Shown one piece after another: positions 26,001-36,045 of a stretch of DNA of 64,000 bases. The stretch is from Gonatopus flavifemur (lineage: Eukaryota > Arthropoda > Insecta > Hymenoptera > Dryinidae). The notes under the pieces were generated by a model. It was not told the DNA's origin. It saw only the letters and a program-made list of their open reading frames with translations, and ran no database searches. The stretch's first letter is position 1; every line of letters begins with the position of its first letter. The DNA lies in NCBI GenBank assembly GCA_018340375.1, contig JAFFJZ010000001.1, positions 39,796,001-39,860,000 of the forward strand, in the 5' to 3' direction. Made by a program: the position numbers and the translations under genes.

Positions 26001-29000
26001 TTTAGACGTGAGTAAATAACATCTCGATGACGAATGACAAATCATGAGAAAATAACAAAATCATTGAGAAAATAACTGCAATGAATTGAATTTTTATCGA
26101 ATATATTCTTCGAAGAATTCAATTATGTGTAATTGGACAGTTCAGTACCGATTCTCAGCAGAATCACAGAATCAGAGTCTATATGTAGAACTGTTTGAGT
26201 TTATACAATTCTTCTCAATTTGTGGATAATAGAACAGTAGTATTATTATCCATTCGGTGGAATATTGAGAAATTAAGATAAATTGAATTTCTTGTCAATC
26301 GTTTGTAATTATCATTCATAAATTGGAACAAATAAATACTGCCTTGATTGATAAAATGTGATATCATTAAACTTGAGTTATGGAAGATATGAACATACAA
26401 ACACAAACACAAACACACATATCTAGTGGATCTGATAAAATATTTGTATGCGTGTGAGAAAATCAATTGACTTGGTGCCATTCAGCTCCAATGCATCACT
26501 AGAATCTGTTGTGAAGTTTTATTGGCATTTTTTCTCATTCTGGCAAAATTTTCACGATGTCTTCTCATTCGTGAGAACATACCATTCAGCTGATTACGCT
26601 GAAAACCGCTCTGAAGTGTGCAATTTCAAACGTTCGTGTATAGCTGTGAAAAAAGGACGAGATCTGGTCTTATCTAAGCAGATCTATCTGAGCCCGAGGA
26701 ACTAGAATTACTATTTGCAATCGTCAACGGATACATGTTAAAATACAAATTTATGAATATAAAAGCATTTCAAAATAATAATTCAACAGTGAATTTGTAT
26801 ATTGCAATTCAATTTGTAGTATCCCTGCTGAAAGTGCCAGGCAGATTCAGACAAAAAATAGTCGTCAGGCTTTGAACGGTTTTTATTTCAGGACATGCGG
26901 TCAAAAACTGATTGAATTTCTACCTGATTCCATGTTTGTTTATTTCGGACGTAACTCGGTAGAAATTTAGTCAGTTTTTGACCGGATTCCCTGGGACAAA
27001 AATCGTTCAAAGCCTAACAACTATTTCCGTTAGGATCTGCCTCACATTTCCCGCAGGGATTCAATCTCGACTGGAACCTGCAGAGCTCTAAACAGACGTG
27101 TACCTTGCTTTCATCCTGAATATCGGCTTATTTCAAGATGCAGCTAAAATTAGGTCTGTTCTAAGTGTGAGTAAGTACCAAAACCGTTACAATCAAAGAA
27201 GCTGAGTTTTCGTCAATAATTCTAGTGAGATGTAGCTTCATTCAATAGGACTTCCGACAAGCGTATTTGATTACCCATGAATTGTGAGATATAAACAAAT
27301 GGCCCGGTACTGGTGGAGACCTATTTGTCAGATTTTGACGAAAGCAATCCGATCTATACTGCTGTGCTTAGGTACAAGACAGTAAACCTAAACTTAATTT
27401 ACTGCCTTTTTTTATTTTGAAACCAAAAGATATATCAGCATTCAAAAAATACATTGGCAACAAAATTGATAAAAAGCAGTAACTCAAGTTTAAGGTAGTA
27501 ACCTTTTATCCAAGCAGGGCAGTATAAGGCACTATTACCGTTTTTGAATTGGTGCCAGTCTTCTGACGGATATCACATAACATTGAGTCTTGGAAATCAC
27601 CAAATTCGTGCCGATAATAAATCAAATCTAGCAGACACCCTTTTTCTCAATAGCGAAATGTCTTTGGCATATTCTGAGAACGTTGAAAAACTTAAAACAT
27701 TCCAGCAACGTGCTAACATCAGTATTTAACCTCAAGAATAAAACTTTTGATATTATTCTCACCTCCACTTCAGCTAGTACTAAACCAGCCCCAATGGTAC
27801 CGATTCCAGCTATGAAAAATGGTACAGAAACTTGGAGAGTGGTGTGGTACCACCTTTCAGTTCTGTTGTGATGTCCTCCTCCAGCACTGGGAGCTCCGTT
27901 TGGATCATGTGGGTCTGGATCGGGATCTGAATTTGCCACCGAAGCGATAGTAACGATAGAACTTCCGCTGGATAATGATCCGCCAAGGCCAGCATGGGTC
28001 GTTGACATATCTTTTTTCTTCCGTCCATGAGTTGATTTCAAACCAGCTACAAAAATTACACATACATAGAGAATAAGTATGAGTGAAACGCAAGATTTTC
28101 GCAAAAATAATCCACAATTGTTCCAAGAATGCATTAAAAAAAATATACCATCCAAATAACAATTCAAAATTCACACATTCATTGTGAAAAATCACTGTGT
28201 TATAATATACTTTCTAAATCCGAGAGAGTGACAATTTTACTTCAATGAAAACAAAAGGCAGCTACTGAAGCGAGTCTCGGTCGTTGTGTTGGAGTGAAAT
28301 TCTCACTCTTTCAAGTCTAAAGAATATGGCTTTTATATTTTTAACGGTTCAAAATTGTACTTCCTAAGACGTCATCGATAATTAAATATTTATACACTCA
28401 AATGAATTTATTTATAATTACAAATGTATATTCCGATGCAATGGAAGGAATATTTACTTTGCGCTACCATAATTTATTTCTTCCACGGAATGATGTATCA
28501 AAACTATCAAGAAATATATGGTTGTATGGAATAAATATTGATCACATCGTGTACGGACGCGAATTCGGTAAGTCCAAATAAACATTTATTTCAGTGTCAA
28601 AGTATCAAAATAAAACAGATAAGGGTATTAAACATTCGAGCACATGAACGAATCGGTTCATTTCAATATTTATCTTCGTCGACTTGATACGTTTCGGAAA
28701 ATTTACAATCAATCTTAAAAATTCATATTTATGAGAATAGTGTTCGAACATTTCATATTGTATTGAACAATTCCGAGAGTTTATATATTTTGAATGTTGT
28801 TTTAAATACTCAAAAACGGCTTTGTGTCAGGAATTCTGAAACAATTCATGAAGAGTTATCCTCATTATGTGAAACATTGTTTATAATAGTCGTTGAAAAG
28901 AGTGTCAGTGTGTCTAAATATATGCATAACGTACAACATGCTAGAATTCACGGAAAGTTTCAGAAGTGATGTTTTTGCTTCATAATTAATGACAAAGGTG

Positions 29001-32000
29001 ATTCACACGTGTTTTTTTTTCTACTCATTTTTGTGATACATCAGTACTCTCTAAATCTGAGAGAGTGAAAGTTCAATTACTTTTTTCAAGTTTTAGGATT
29101 GAATTTCTTCGTTTTGAGTGGGATTTTTACTCGCTTTGAGAGAAACCACATTCCTTTAGAATACAAAATTCTTTCTAGAATCAAAGCAGTTATTAAATTC
29201 TCATTTCAAGCCTCAGATTTTTATTTTGAAACTGTTAAAATTTGACTCGAAAATTTGACAAGCTCCCTTCTGGCTGGATAGGAAAACATTATTCACTACA
29301 ATATGTTCCAAAAAAATCTTGCAGTGAATATTCTTTGGTATTGGCCATTCTAAAATTGAATTATTGAAATTGATTTTGATAGTATAATTCTTCGTTTCCA
29401 TAGAATGAACGTGCTATAAGGACTTGAACTAGAGGATATCTCGCCGTATCGATATTTTATATACAGTTTTCATAAAGTTTTGATCCATCGATCGATATTT
29501 CATAAAATTCAATATGAAGTTCACATAGTTTCTACAAAAAATATTGCGCACCTCTAATTCTTCAATATTTATTCTCTGTTAAAATTTTTTTCCTGAATCT
29601 TGTAATATGAAGGTGGAGAAACTTTTGTAAGACCAAAGAAGATTCCCTTTCGGTTAAATTCAAGGATCAAAATTGAAAAATCATCCATTTAAATGAGTGA
29701 TGATAATGCTAGATTTTGTTAACAGTTAACAATAGTTTGTTAGAACAGTAATACAGCTGAAAAAAAATTGTTCAATCATCACAGTTGGTTTACGATACCA
29801 TCTAATCAAGTCATACTCTTTGAAATAATTAATTTTTATTGAGTTCAATATAACCAATGTCTTTACGACTATTTTATAATCATGAAAATTTCATTTCTAC
29901 GATATACGCATTTTATGAAGGCCCCAACAATGGTTATTATCAAATATTTGATACATTTATGTATTCGATTAATCTTTGCTTACAATGTATGGTGTCTGTT
30001 GCATATTCATTGACCTCTATTACATGCCATCAGCTTCAAGATTCACGATACATTTCACTTTTCACCGTAATCGATAAAGACCGAAAATCTTTTTTAAAGT
30101 TTTTTTCGGATGATGTTCTCTTTGAAAAATGTTGTCATCCCGTTATTCTCGAATACTGTCATTCGAATGTCCGTGTTCGTGATAATGATTGCAACGAAGA
30201 GGTTGAAGGTTATTCATTTATCCTCTTAGAAGTTTCAGAGGGAAGTGCAAAGATTTATATAGAGACACATACAGTGGATCAAAAAATTATCTCCCCACAA
30301 GAGTTTTTGTGTGATTGTATAAAAATTGTGTGTTGTGATTCAACACAATTCAAATGTGATTTATATATAATTATATAAGAATTATATACTATTTCGAAAA
30401 TTTGTCCACTTGGGACATAATTCTACTTTGAAAGATGATTATATTGAATTTGAATTCAATTGAACAGTGAATTCACATTCTGAGCGGACAAATTTTCAAT
30501 TTTAAGTAAAATTTAGATGTTTTTCAATATAGTTTATATAATAAGAACTAAAAGAAATAGAAATGAAAAGTTAATGTGTTTAAGAATTATATATAATTCT
30601 GTTCAAATTTATATATAACTCAATATAGTTTATATATAATTTATGTTATATTACAAAATTCAGCCAAACATTGAAGTAAACTAATGATGTCAACAGGTAT
30701 CGATCCTTCTCTATAGAACATTCATCAAATTTCTATCGATATATTATGAAAGTCTATGAGAATTAGATGTTTTTTCTATAAAAAAGGATCGATCTTCTTT
30801 GACACCTCTGGGAGGAACTGAATAATAGTAAATTTTTCATAAAATGAAAACGTTGACAAAACATGATCACGATGTTTACGACTTACATAACCTCAGATCA
30901 TGAAATCGCTAAAATGATTGTATTCAGTCAGTTATCCAAACGATAAAAACACAAGTTTCAGTGTATATAACAAATGAAACAGCTGGGGGAAGATTAGTTC
31001 CTCAATTGTTGTTCGAAGCATCATTCACTATCCCAACATACAATAAAATATTAAGATTTTCTATAGTTTCAAGTTCTCGTAAAAAATCGTAGATACGTTA
31101 TATCATCTTTTTTACGGCAGAGTATTCACTGTTGTTCTTTGTAAGATTTTGTTTTCGAGGATGTACTTGATTGTCTCTAAGGTTTTTCGTTGATGAAGAA
31201 AACAATAGGAAAATTTTTGCTTTGTCATTGGTATAATATAATACTTGGAACACATGCGATCGAGTGATCTTGATAAAGCTAAATGTGTCATAAGAAGTCA
31301 CACGATGGTTATAAAGATTTTCAGACGAATGTATCTTACATCGCCGTCACATCGGCGATAAAAGTATAATCACGAGTAATATGCGTAATTTATTAGCAAA
31401 AGTACACAAAACAATATAAACCTTGTCTTGATTTTTTTTTCATACATTGCAAAGTCATATACCGTGATTCCTCGGTTTTGATACATTCGAGGCGAGTCGT
31501 GTCATGTACAGGGTATAATAATTCATTCAAACCACTATACATGGCTAACGTGAATTGGTTACTACGATTTTTTCAAATTTTCGAGTCAATGATGACCTTA
31601 CAACAATAATCGAATTTCCCCATCATTTTTGTGATGGTGAAATATCACAGCAAACTCGTAACGAATCGGTTTAATAAATTCACTTCCTTGTATTTTTTTC
31701 AGCTGATTCATCGATCAATGAAACATCAAACTGTAAAATTTCTGCTGAACTAATTAGAATAGACAAGGTTTAGGTATTCGTATAATTCACTGATTGTGAA
31801 ACAAAAGTGATGAAGAAGTATTTGAATATTCATATTAGAATGAAAAACTTTTCAAATTTTCAGGTAGTTAATTCTAATTTTCTTAGCTTGATAATTCATG
31901 AAATGTTGTGATATTCGTTAGGTGCTCTGATTGAGGTGTTGAGTACTTCATCGATTGAATTTGTTCAAAGTCTTTGGAGATAACAGCTGTGCATGAAAAA

Positions 32001-35000
32001 AAACAGGAATTAGCTGGGAGTATAGCCATTTTTTAGTTGCTATAGGGAAATATCATCTACTGCAGTTGCTTTTGCAGCTTTATTTGTCCAATTTCAACTA
32101 GAATTGCTGACAAATGGCTGATCCATGGGTACTAATATATTCAGTTGTAACAGCTACTAAAATCACTAGTCAACAGCTAATTTGTAATAGTCAAAATGAT
32201 GATGTTTCTTAATCGATGGGTGGATGCTGAATCAAATGTGCAGCCGAAATTCAGCTATGACGTCAAGTTTATTAATAGTGTTTTTATGTAATTCATGTGA
32301 TTCTGTATATAAATTGTAATATTCCTATACACTTTGTGTATAATATCGGTATTATATGCAGGATGGAATTCACCAAACCAATAAATTTTTCGCTGAGCTA
32401 ACGAAAACATTCGCTATTCTACATATGATACGTAGATTTGCTGCTTCAGCAAATTTTTTCCTTCGTGAATTATATTTAGAATTGAAGAGTCGGATCGAAT
32501 CCTCGGTTGTGCGTGTGATATTTCGTTTGGGGCACCTGAAAGCGGGCAACCACCGCTAATCCTGTGTGGAGGATTTCATGATGAAATGAAGTGAGAAATT
32601 CGTGATACTGAAAAATTTTTCACGGGAAAATTGTTGCAAATATATTCAACAAGAGTTTTACGAATTTTGAGACAATTTCGGATTGCAGGGTAGAAATAAT
32701 CACACACTGAAAAAAAAATTTATTTCAGTCAAATAAATATTTATTTGTCCTGTACCAAAGAAATATTTATTAGAATTAACAAAATATTCTTTGGAACCAA
32801 AATAATTTATTCGAATCAAATAAACGATTAAAACCATCTATTTAATTCAAATAAATTATTTTGGTTCCAAAGAATATTTTGTTAATTCTAATAAATATTT
32901 CTTTGGTACAGGACAAATAAATATTTATTTGACTGGAATAAATTTTTTTTTCAGTGCAGATTTAATAGAATAAACCCCATACGCATCGATTGAATCGATT
33001 CTTTTTCTATTCAATCCGAAATAATTTTGAACTCAATTCCAAGTTTTTTTATTATCGTGAATTTTTTATTTCATTCTATCATGACAATCCTTCAACAGAA
33101 TTGGAGACGATTGCCTACTTTCAGGTGCACTAAACGAAAGATCACACGCACAACCGATTGTTCGATCCGACCCTTCTATTATTGTGGCAGCCGATGATGT
33201 GTTCGGTCGATCGTTTCGACAGTTACAGTGAAAATCATGATATTTCCATCTAGTTATACATAGAGGAAAAAGATTCGCTGACACAGCTAACTGGAATGCT
33301 GAGAGAGCAAAGTCATTAACTAAAGTGGCAAGTTTCTCGCTATTCTATATATAATACTTAGATTTGCTGCGTCAGCAAATTATTCTCTTCGTGTACTGAA
33401 AACATCACCAGTTGAATGTAATTTCCAGTATGGTCTGAGAAGAAATTCACGGTTGAGAGAAATTCAGAGTTGAATGTAATATGGTACTTTGAAACCGAGG
33501 AACAGATCGAACTTATTGTGATGAGACAATCGGAGTCTGATCAAATTCACAATTTTTTACAGTAAATTTAGACAAAATAAGAGTGGCTTGAACATCTGAC
33601 GTGCTAGATTATTCTGAATCTTCAAACTGCTTTGGAACAGTATTGTTCACAACCAACAAATTCTACATATACTATTTTTACCTGCTACTTTCTTGACAAC
33701 AGCGGCTTCAGGTTTGATACTACTATCAGTTGGTGTGCCTTGTTTTTTGTCATCGATCCTATCGATGCTGTCAAAATCTACGACATAACGGTCCTTCTCA
33801 TCAGGTATTAGAACTACTCGAGGTATCGTGAACGCTTGATCCTTCATCTTCGTTTCATTTGGTGAAGTGCCAGTGTCATCTGCTAATTTTCCATTGCAGT
33901 CTTTAGTATCTCTTTCCAAGTCTGTGACACTGAGCAGTGTCGGCTCAGTCGACAAGTCCAGAAAAGCGACCATGCCTGAAATCACACAAGAAAGACAAAT
34001 GAGTTAGTTCCGATGATTGACAATCTGGTTTTCTCCTTCCTTTCTTAAGATATTTCCAAGCGAAAGGTAGATTTATTCAGACTTGAAACGCCCTCGTCCT
34101 ACCGCCCACGCAAATTTTCTACAGCAAACAAATTGTTTGCATGTCTAATGAAAATTCAGAATATTATATCGAAGTTCCGGTAATTGATGGTTACGTAGCT
34201 TCGACTAATGAATTCCATTCCTGGCATTTGTGCAGAGGAATATTGATTTCTCACTAAATTTCAGTCCACGAGTAATGAAAAACCGATTGGAGTATTCTGA
34301 GAAGTATGACGAATTTAAAATTCTCTTACATTCAAAACAATAAATAATTCCTCTTGAAGATTTATTATTAAAATTATCAGTTATGGTAAAACGGATTCAT
34401 GGGAGGGATGACAATTCTTTGAGAATGAATATTTATAGGGAAGTCTGAATTAGGAGGCCTAAAGAATAGGTGTTCAACTAAGAAGAAACCCTTTGATTGA
34501 CTTGAAAAAATCGATTGAATCTGAAAAGATCCAATTAAATCTACAGAAGATCTGATTATACCTGGTTATATGTTATTAGATCGAAAAAATAGGAATTGGA
34601 AGCTCTGCTTAGATCCAAGTAGCATAGATCCGACTAAATTTGAGGAGTTGAACCTGAGATGAATGATTGGAATACAAGCAGATTTTGTAATTTCCATTCA
34701 AAATCTAATGATATACAATGAGGTTTCTTTAGATTCAATCCACTCTCCTCAGTATTCTGTTGTCATAGCATTTGAAATCTTCTGAAAATATAGTAGTTGA
34801 CGAAATTTCAAAGTTATTTGATATGTCACCGCAGAGTTCTGATTTTTGCTCAGTCAGCATAATAACTCATGCAATATGCCATTCCTAGAGTCCCTAAAAA
34901 TGTCTTTACAAATGCATTTTCATTCGATTCCAGCAAAAGGTAGGAAAATTTCTCTTCCACTTGTTCTGTAAATACTCATAAGTAGTACAGTAGACTCTCG

Positions 35001-35834
35001 ATTTGAGCACCATCCGTGTCCTTATTCTACTTCGAATGCAATCTCATGTGAGAGAAAGACAAAGATGGTGCTTAAATCGAGAGTCTACTGTACATTTGTA
35101 TCAACAGCATTTTAACTTGAGTATGAGTTATCTTGAAATTTTTGAAAATGAACTAACTAGTGCTATCATGATGACTCTTTCATTAAATAAATAAGTTATA
35201 TGCAATCATCCCATTGACATATCATGGAACGTCTAAGCAATTTTCAAATGTTCTCAAAACGTTGAAAACTTGTTCCAAATCTTTTAATGATTCCAAACCC
35301 TCAAGTTTTCTGAGTAATGTATTGAATATTCAAATCTTCGAATATTACATTCATGAATATGAATAATTTTCAAAGATTCATGTTATTTCCACAATTCACA
35401 AATGGAAAAATGATTTTTCTTAAACGAATATTATTATTTTATACGATAAGTACATGTCACACCAATAAGTGAATATAAAAGGAAAGCATTCAAACTATCC
35501 TTGGAATCAAAAAGCATGATAAAATAATCGCACAAAATCACACTCAGAATGCTCATGAAATAATAATCGATTATGAATTCAGTTGGAACAAGTATTTAAT
35601 ACGTGAAATTGATGTTGATCATAAACGATTAATACATCGAATGGAATGAAATCCAGAAGGCATTATCATACCTTGATTAATTGTGGCATGATTTCGTAAT
35701 TCTTTGAGAGGAATCTCCATAGCAATGGCACTGGGTATGAATGCGTTATCGTCAAATGAAATTTCATTCTGTGCACGATCTTGCACTTTATGTCTTTTGG
35801 AGGTATAAAATTCACTGTTGCTATTCCAAATGAA
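19837..35834 (-). CDS. SLC41-family Mg2+ transporter (MgtE-like), whole gene, 8 exons
   Basis: The spliced product is about 597 residues counted from the ATG at 35720. Coding blocks in transcript order are 35834/35720-35672, 33975-33682, 28046-27763, 25420-25096, 24271-23977, 23339-23134, 21028-20880 and 20028-19837. Every junction has GT/AG ends and every codon phase matches, so the frame stays open to the stop. The SLC41 signature appears twice, as expected for the duplicated MgtE-type domain: PFFIAGIGTIGAGLVL, GLKGNLDMCLASRL and NPDNLATPLAASVGD in the first half; GGLIL, PIINGIGGNLVSVQASRIST, PGHLVF and DPDNSAIPYLTALGDL in the second. SLC41 proteins move Mg2+ across plasma or internal membranes; direction and coupling are debated in the family. 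Residues 1-180 are polar, Ser/Asp/Gly-rich and probably cytosolic. Length is a little above the roughly 510 residues of human SLC41A1 because of this N-terminus. Which paralogue it matches (A1, A2 or A3) cannot be settled here. Confidence 0.95.
20245..20720 (+). pseudogene. mariner transposase relic
   Basis: Fragments of a mariner-family transposase in order. An N-terminal helix-turn-helix region (YSIAEMLKML, VHRWYRDFIGSRESVEGG, RPGQPSTSTD) ends at an in-frame stop at 20425. Beyond it the frame continues with VLVLENCRLTIRELADDVGI. After a deletion of most of the catalytic domain come HDNAPTHPAF and then VREFFSKNL with IAPQPPYSPYFAPSNFWL in a shifted frame. The conserved catalytic Asp of the final mariner block (usually ...APxD) reads Asn here. 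With stops, a deletion and this substitution, the copy is dead. It lies in the last SLC41 intron. Confidence 0.85.
20880..21028 (-). CDS. SLC41 exon 7
   Basis: Acceptor ttttttcag at 21029 and donor GTACAG/gtaatt at 20880. It encodes PYAKTARILIGMAIPGHLVF onward, residues 486-534, with the preceding Val split across the junction. The PGHLVF block and the FVLSYLFVAVVQ helix are characteristic of the SLC41 C-terminal half. A long ORF on this strand in another frame is a shadow. Confidence 0.93.
21594..21963. mobile_element. GTTGCCGCGATATTATCG-ended MITE, 370 bp
   Basis: GTGTTGCCGCGATATTATCG is mirrored by CGATAATATCGCGGCAACAC, with TA on both sides. Inward, AATAATCGATTAT and GATCATTC/ATGATCCATTATC-type blocks also pair. 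It lies in an SLC41 intron. A longer relative lies at 38910-39408. Confidence 0.88.
22251..22530. mobile_element. GAGTGA-word MITE
   Basis: TCTCTAAATGTCTTGGAGTG and AAAATACTGCA are mirrored by TGCAGTATTTTTACTCCAAG and AAATTTGGAGAAT. Between them GAGTGA / TCACTC recurs more than ten times. Located in an SLC41 intron. Confidence 0.75.
23134..23339 (-). CDS. SLC41 exon 6, start of second half
   Basis: Acceptor tttttcttta/g at 23340-23341 and donor GGAG/gtaagaac at 23134. It encodes residues 417-484. GGLIL and PIINGIGGNLVSVQASRIST repeat the theme of the GLKGN block of the first half, as expected from the internal duplication of the family. Confidence 0.95.
23758..23871. repeat. palindrome, about 115 bp, intronic
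   Basis: GATTTTCAGTCAAAC, AAACCCTTGATCGATGAGAA face TTCTCATCATTCAAGGGTTT and TCGACTGAAATC. It begins about 100 bases beyond the donor of SLC41 exon 5. Confidence 0.7.
23977..24271 (-). CDS. SLC41 exon 5, central NPDN motif and spans
   Basis: Acceptor ctttctgcag at 24272 and donor AGTGG/gttagtatac at 23977. It encodes residues 319-415. It contains NPDNLATPLAASVGD (about 334-348), the family motif containing conserved polar and acidic residues, followed by hydrophobic spans (IIGCYLLLLPFWIWVVL) and GWVPVLSALFIS. A palindromic repeat lies just downstream in the intron. Confidence 0.95.
24391..24782. mobile_element. hAT-like non-autonomous element with 8-bp target duplication
   Basis: Ends read CAGGGGGGTGCAACTC and GAGTTGCATCCCCCTG. 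The identical octamer GCATTGAT flanks both sides (24383-24390 and 24783-24790). A CAGGG terminus with an 8-bp duplication is the hAT signature. Subterminal inverted matches (CGTTTTGTCACCA / TGGTGACAAAACG) support one unit of 392 bp. It has no coding capacity and sits in an SLC41 intron. Confidence 0.85.
25096..25420 (-). CDS. SLC41 exon 4, first MgtE-like half
   Basis: Acceptor ttattttcag at 25421 and donor TTTTAG/gtaaacag at 25096. It encodes residues 210-317 plus the first base of Asp318. It carries FILVPSLLGLKGNLDMCLAS, the most conserved block of the first half, then the NLALVQIQA helix and a further span that includes WDHALLLATSSVCTATSSC. Confidence 0.95.
26818..27062. mobile_element. 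CCCTGC-ended palindromic MITE
   Basis: TCCCTGCTGAAAGTG and AGGCAGATTC face TTAGGATCTGCCTCACATTT and CCGCAGGGA. GGCTTTGAACGGTTTTT, GGTCAAAAACTGA and AATTTCTACC pair with their mirrors. Intronic in SLC41. Confidence 0.85.
27101..27275 (+). repeat. dispersed repeat, copy 2
   Basis: Diverged match of 871-1040 in the same orientation (TCATCCTGAATATCGGCTT, TTTCAAGATGCAGC, GTTACAATC). Ends are not defined. Intronic in SLC41. Confidence 0.6.
27763..28046 (-). CDS. SLC41 exon 3, linker and TM1
   Basis: Acceptor tttttgtag at 28047 and donor GTGGAG/gtgaga at 27763. It encodes residues 116-209. The first 60 are low-complexity (SSGSS, DPDPDPHDPNGAPSAGGG). The RTERWYHTTLQ stretch and first membrane segment follow at about 186-206, with the family-typical GIGTIGAG turn. 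It joins NWPVF of exon 4 at a codon boundary. Confidence 0.92.
28212..28330. repeat. GAGTGA-word repeat, partial copy
   Basis: TTTCTAAATCCGAGAGAGTG and GAGTGAAATTCTCACTCTTT are the motifs of the 22251-22530 family. It lies just upstream of SLC41 exon 3, in the intron. Confidence 0.5.
29048..29165. repeat. GAGTGA-word repeat, partial copy
   Basis: TCTCTAAATCTGAGAGAGTG, then TTTGAGTGGGATTTTTACTC and GCTTTGAGAG. Same family as 22251-22530 and 28212-28330. Confidence 0.5.
29445..29570 (+). repeat. dispersed repeat, CGTATCGATATTTT start, copy 1
   Basis: CGTATCGATATTTTATATAC, ACAGTTTTCA, AGTTTTGATC, GATATTTCATAAAATTCAAT and TTTCTAC.AAAAATAT match 49812-49925 in order. Intronic in SLC41. Confidence 0.55.
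29857..30378 (+). CDS. unrecognised 173-residue Cys-rich ORF inside an SLC41 intron
   Basis: A single uninterrupted ORF, antisense to SLC41, in its 5.6 kb intron. I do not recognise the family. The ATG context is aaccaATGT. No signal peptide is evident; a hydrophobic stretch lies near residues 40-55 (INLCLQCMVSVAYSLTSITC). Cysteines cluster in pairs: LCLQC, EKCC, EYC and a C-terminal run FLCDCIKIVCC. Codon use is AT-rich but mixes synonymous codons as coding sequence does, unlike the repeat-driven ORFs nearby. The stop is followed by AT-rich DNA and an inverted repeat (30396-30410 with 30481-30500, GAAAATTTGTCC). It could be a young or transferred intronless gene, a retrocopy, or chance; length in such AT-rich DNA argues mildly against chance. 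Confidence 0.35.
   Translation: MSLRLFYNHENFISTIYAFYEGPNNGYYQIFDTFMYSINLCLQCMVSVAYSLTSITCHQLQDSRYISLFTVIDKDRKSFLKFFSDDVLFEKCCHPVILEYCHSNVRVRDNDCNEEVEGYSFILLEVSEGSAKIYIETHTVDQKIISPQEFLCDCIKIVCCDSTQFKCDLYIII
30685..30812. repeat. palindrome, GATGTCAACAGGTATCGATCC ends
   Basis: GTCAACAGGTATCGATCC and TCTATAGAA face TTTTCTATAAAAAAGGATCG and ATCTTCTTTGACACC. It follows the 173-codon ORF by about 300 bases. Confidence 0.6.
32352..32467. mobile_element. AGCAAA-word MITE, partial copy
   Basis: Holds TTTTTCGCTGAGCTAACG, TTCGCTATTCTACAT and GATTTGCTGCTTCAGCAAA, ending CCTTCGTG. It matches the 33258-33393 copy in the same order. The left edge is unclear. It abuts the left unit of the inverted ORF module. 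Confidence 0.6.
32484..32612 (+). pseudogene. unit of an inverted, duplicated ORF module (left)
   Basis: From TCG at 32490 to TGA at 32592 this reads 34 codons (SDRILGCACDISFGAPES onward, ending HDEMK). The minus-strand partner at 33170-33066 has exactly 34 codons ending HDRMK and TAA. I count 26 base and 13 residue differences with no indel. The reading has no ATG of its own on this side; a MITE abuts it upstream. Function unknown; it may be a decayed exon or a repeat arm. Confidence 0.4.
32705..32956. mobile_element. 252-bp near-perfect palindrome, copy A
   Basis: CACTGAAAAAAAAATTTATT is mirrored by AATAAATTTTTTTTTCAGTG, with arms through CAAATAAATATTTATTTG, TCCTGTACCAAAG and CAAAATATTCTTTGGAACC. 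Against copy B (50256-50507) I count 8 substitutions and no indels in 252 bases. It sits in the large SLC41 intron between the two units of an inverted ORF module. Confidence 0.92.
33046..33285 (-). CDS. unit of an inverted, duplicated ORF module (right)
   Basis: A 72-codon minus ORF runs from ATG at 33284 to TAA at 33066. Its last 34 codons are the homologue of the left unit (GCACDLSFSAPES is nearly shared). It lies in the large SLC41 intron on the SLC41 strand. The N-terminal part (HDFHCNCRNDRPNTSS) has no partner on the left. The 33256-33257 TA and following MITE overlap its first codons, so the annotated start is doubtful. No known domain; it could be an alternative SLC41 exon or non-coding. 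Confidence 0.25.
33258..33393. mobile_element. AGCAAA-word MITE, TA-flanked, 136 bp
   Basis: CATAGAGGAAAAAGATTCGCTG begins the element and CAGCAAATTATTCTCTTCGTG ends it, with TA at 33256-33257 and 33394-33395. Same family as 1166-1535 and 54846-54978. Confidence 0.7.
33682..33975 (-). CDS. SLC41 exon 2, acidic N-terminal region
   Basis: Acceptor tgatttcag at 33976 and donor GCAG/gtaaaaatag at 33682. It encodes residues 18-114, starting MVAFLDLSTEP. The segment is acidic and polar with no membrane span, and includes VVLIPDEKDRYVVDFDSIDR. This matches the divergent cytosolic N-terminus of SLC41 proteins. The MVAFL methionine is an alternative start if the upstream exon is not used. The intron that follows is the largest of the gene, about 5.6 kb. 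Confidence 0.85.
34988..35090. mobile_element. pogo-like MITE, 103 bp
   Basis: Terminal inverted repeats begin CAGTAGACTCTCGATTT and run into GAGCACCATC, mirrored at the other end. TA flanks both sides (34986-34987, 35091-35092). The CAGT...CTCG terminus resembles pogo/Tigger elements. No transposase. Confidence 0.75.
35672..35834 (-). CDS. SLC41 exon 1 (5' edge uncertain)
   Basis: The exon ends in a clear donor (CAAG then gtatgataa). It supplies MEIPLKELRNHATINQ plus one base, which joins GC of the next exon to make Gly. The first in-frame ATG is at 35720, with G at +4. The frame stays open upstream to a TAG at 35835-35837, so the coding part may be longer if an exon further up splices into the ttag at 35835. 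The extra 38 codons look plausibly coding (they include QDRAQNEISFDDNAFIPS) but contain no ATG. Confidence 0.7.
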
Positions 35835-36036
35835 CTAACCATCACTAGGATCTCTAAATTTGTCTACGTATTGTCACGAATTAGTTCACTGTTCCTACGT
35901 TTATACAGTGGATAGTGTACCAGTCTGGTGCAATACCTATATTCAATGCGGATCGAAGAACCCTACGCGCATGATCCGCTCAAGACAAAGCTAAATGCAA
36001 CAGCCCTACGTGCTTCGATTACTCCCCTGAAGGGAG

Positions 36037-36045
36037 CTTATAACA
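36037..36045 (-). promoter_or_regulatory. TATA-like element upstream of SLC41
   Basis: GTTATAAGC on the minus strand. It is followed by about 100 bases of higher GC content (35940-36045) before the first coding exon. This is compatible with a core promoter and 5' UTR, but no initiator is clear. Confidence 0.25.
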
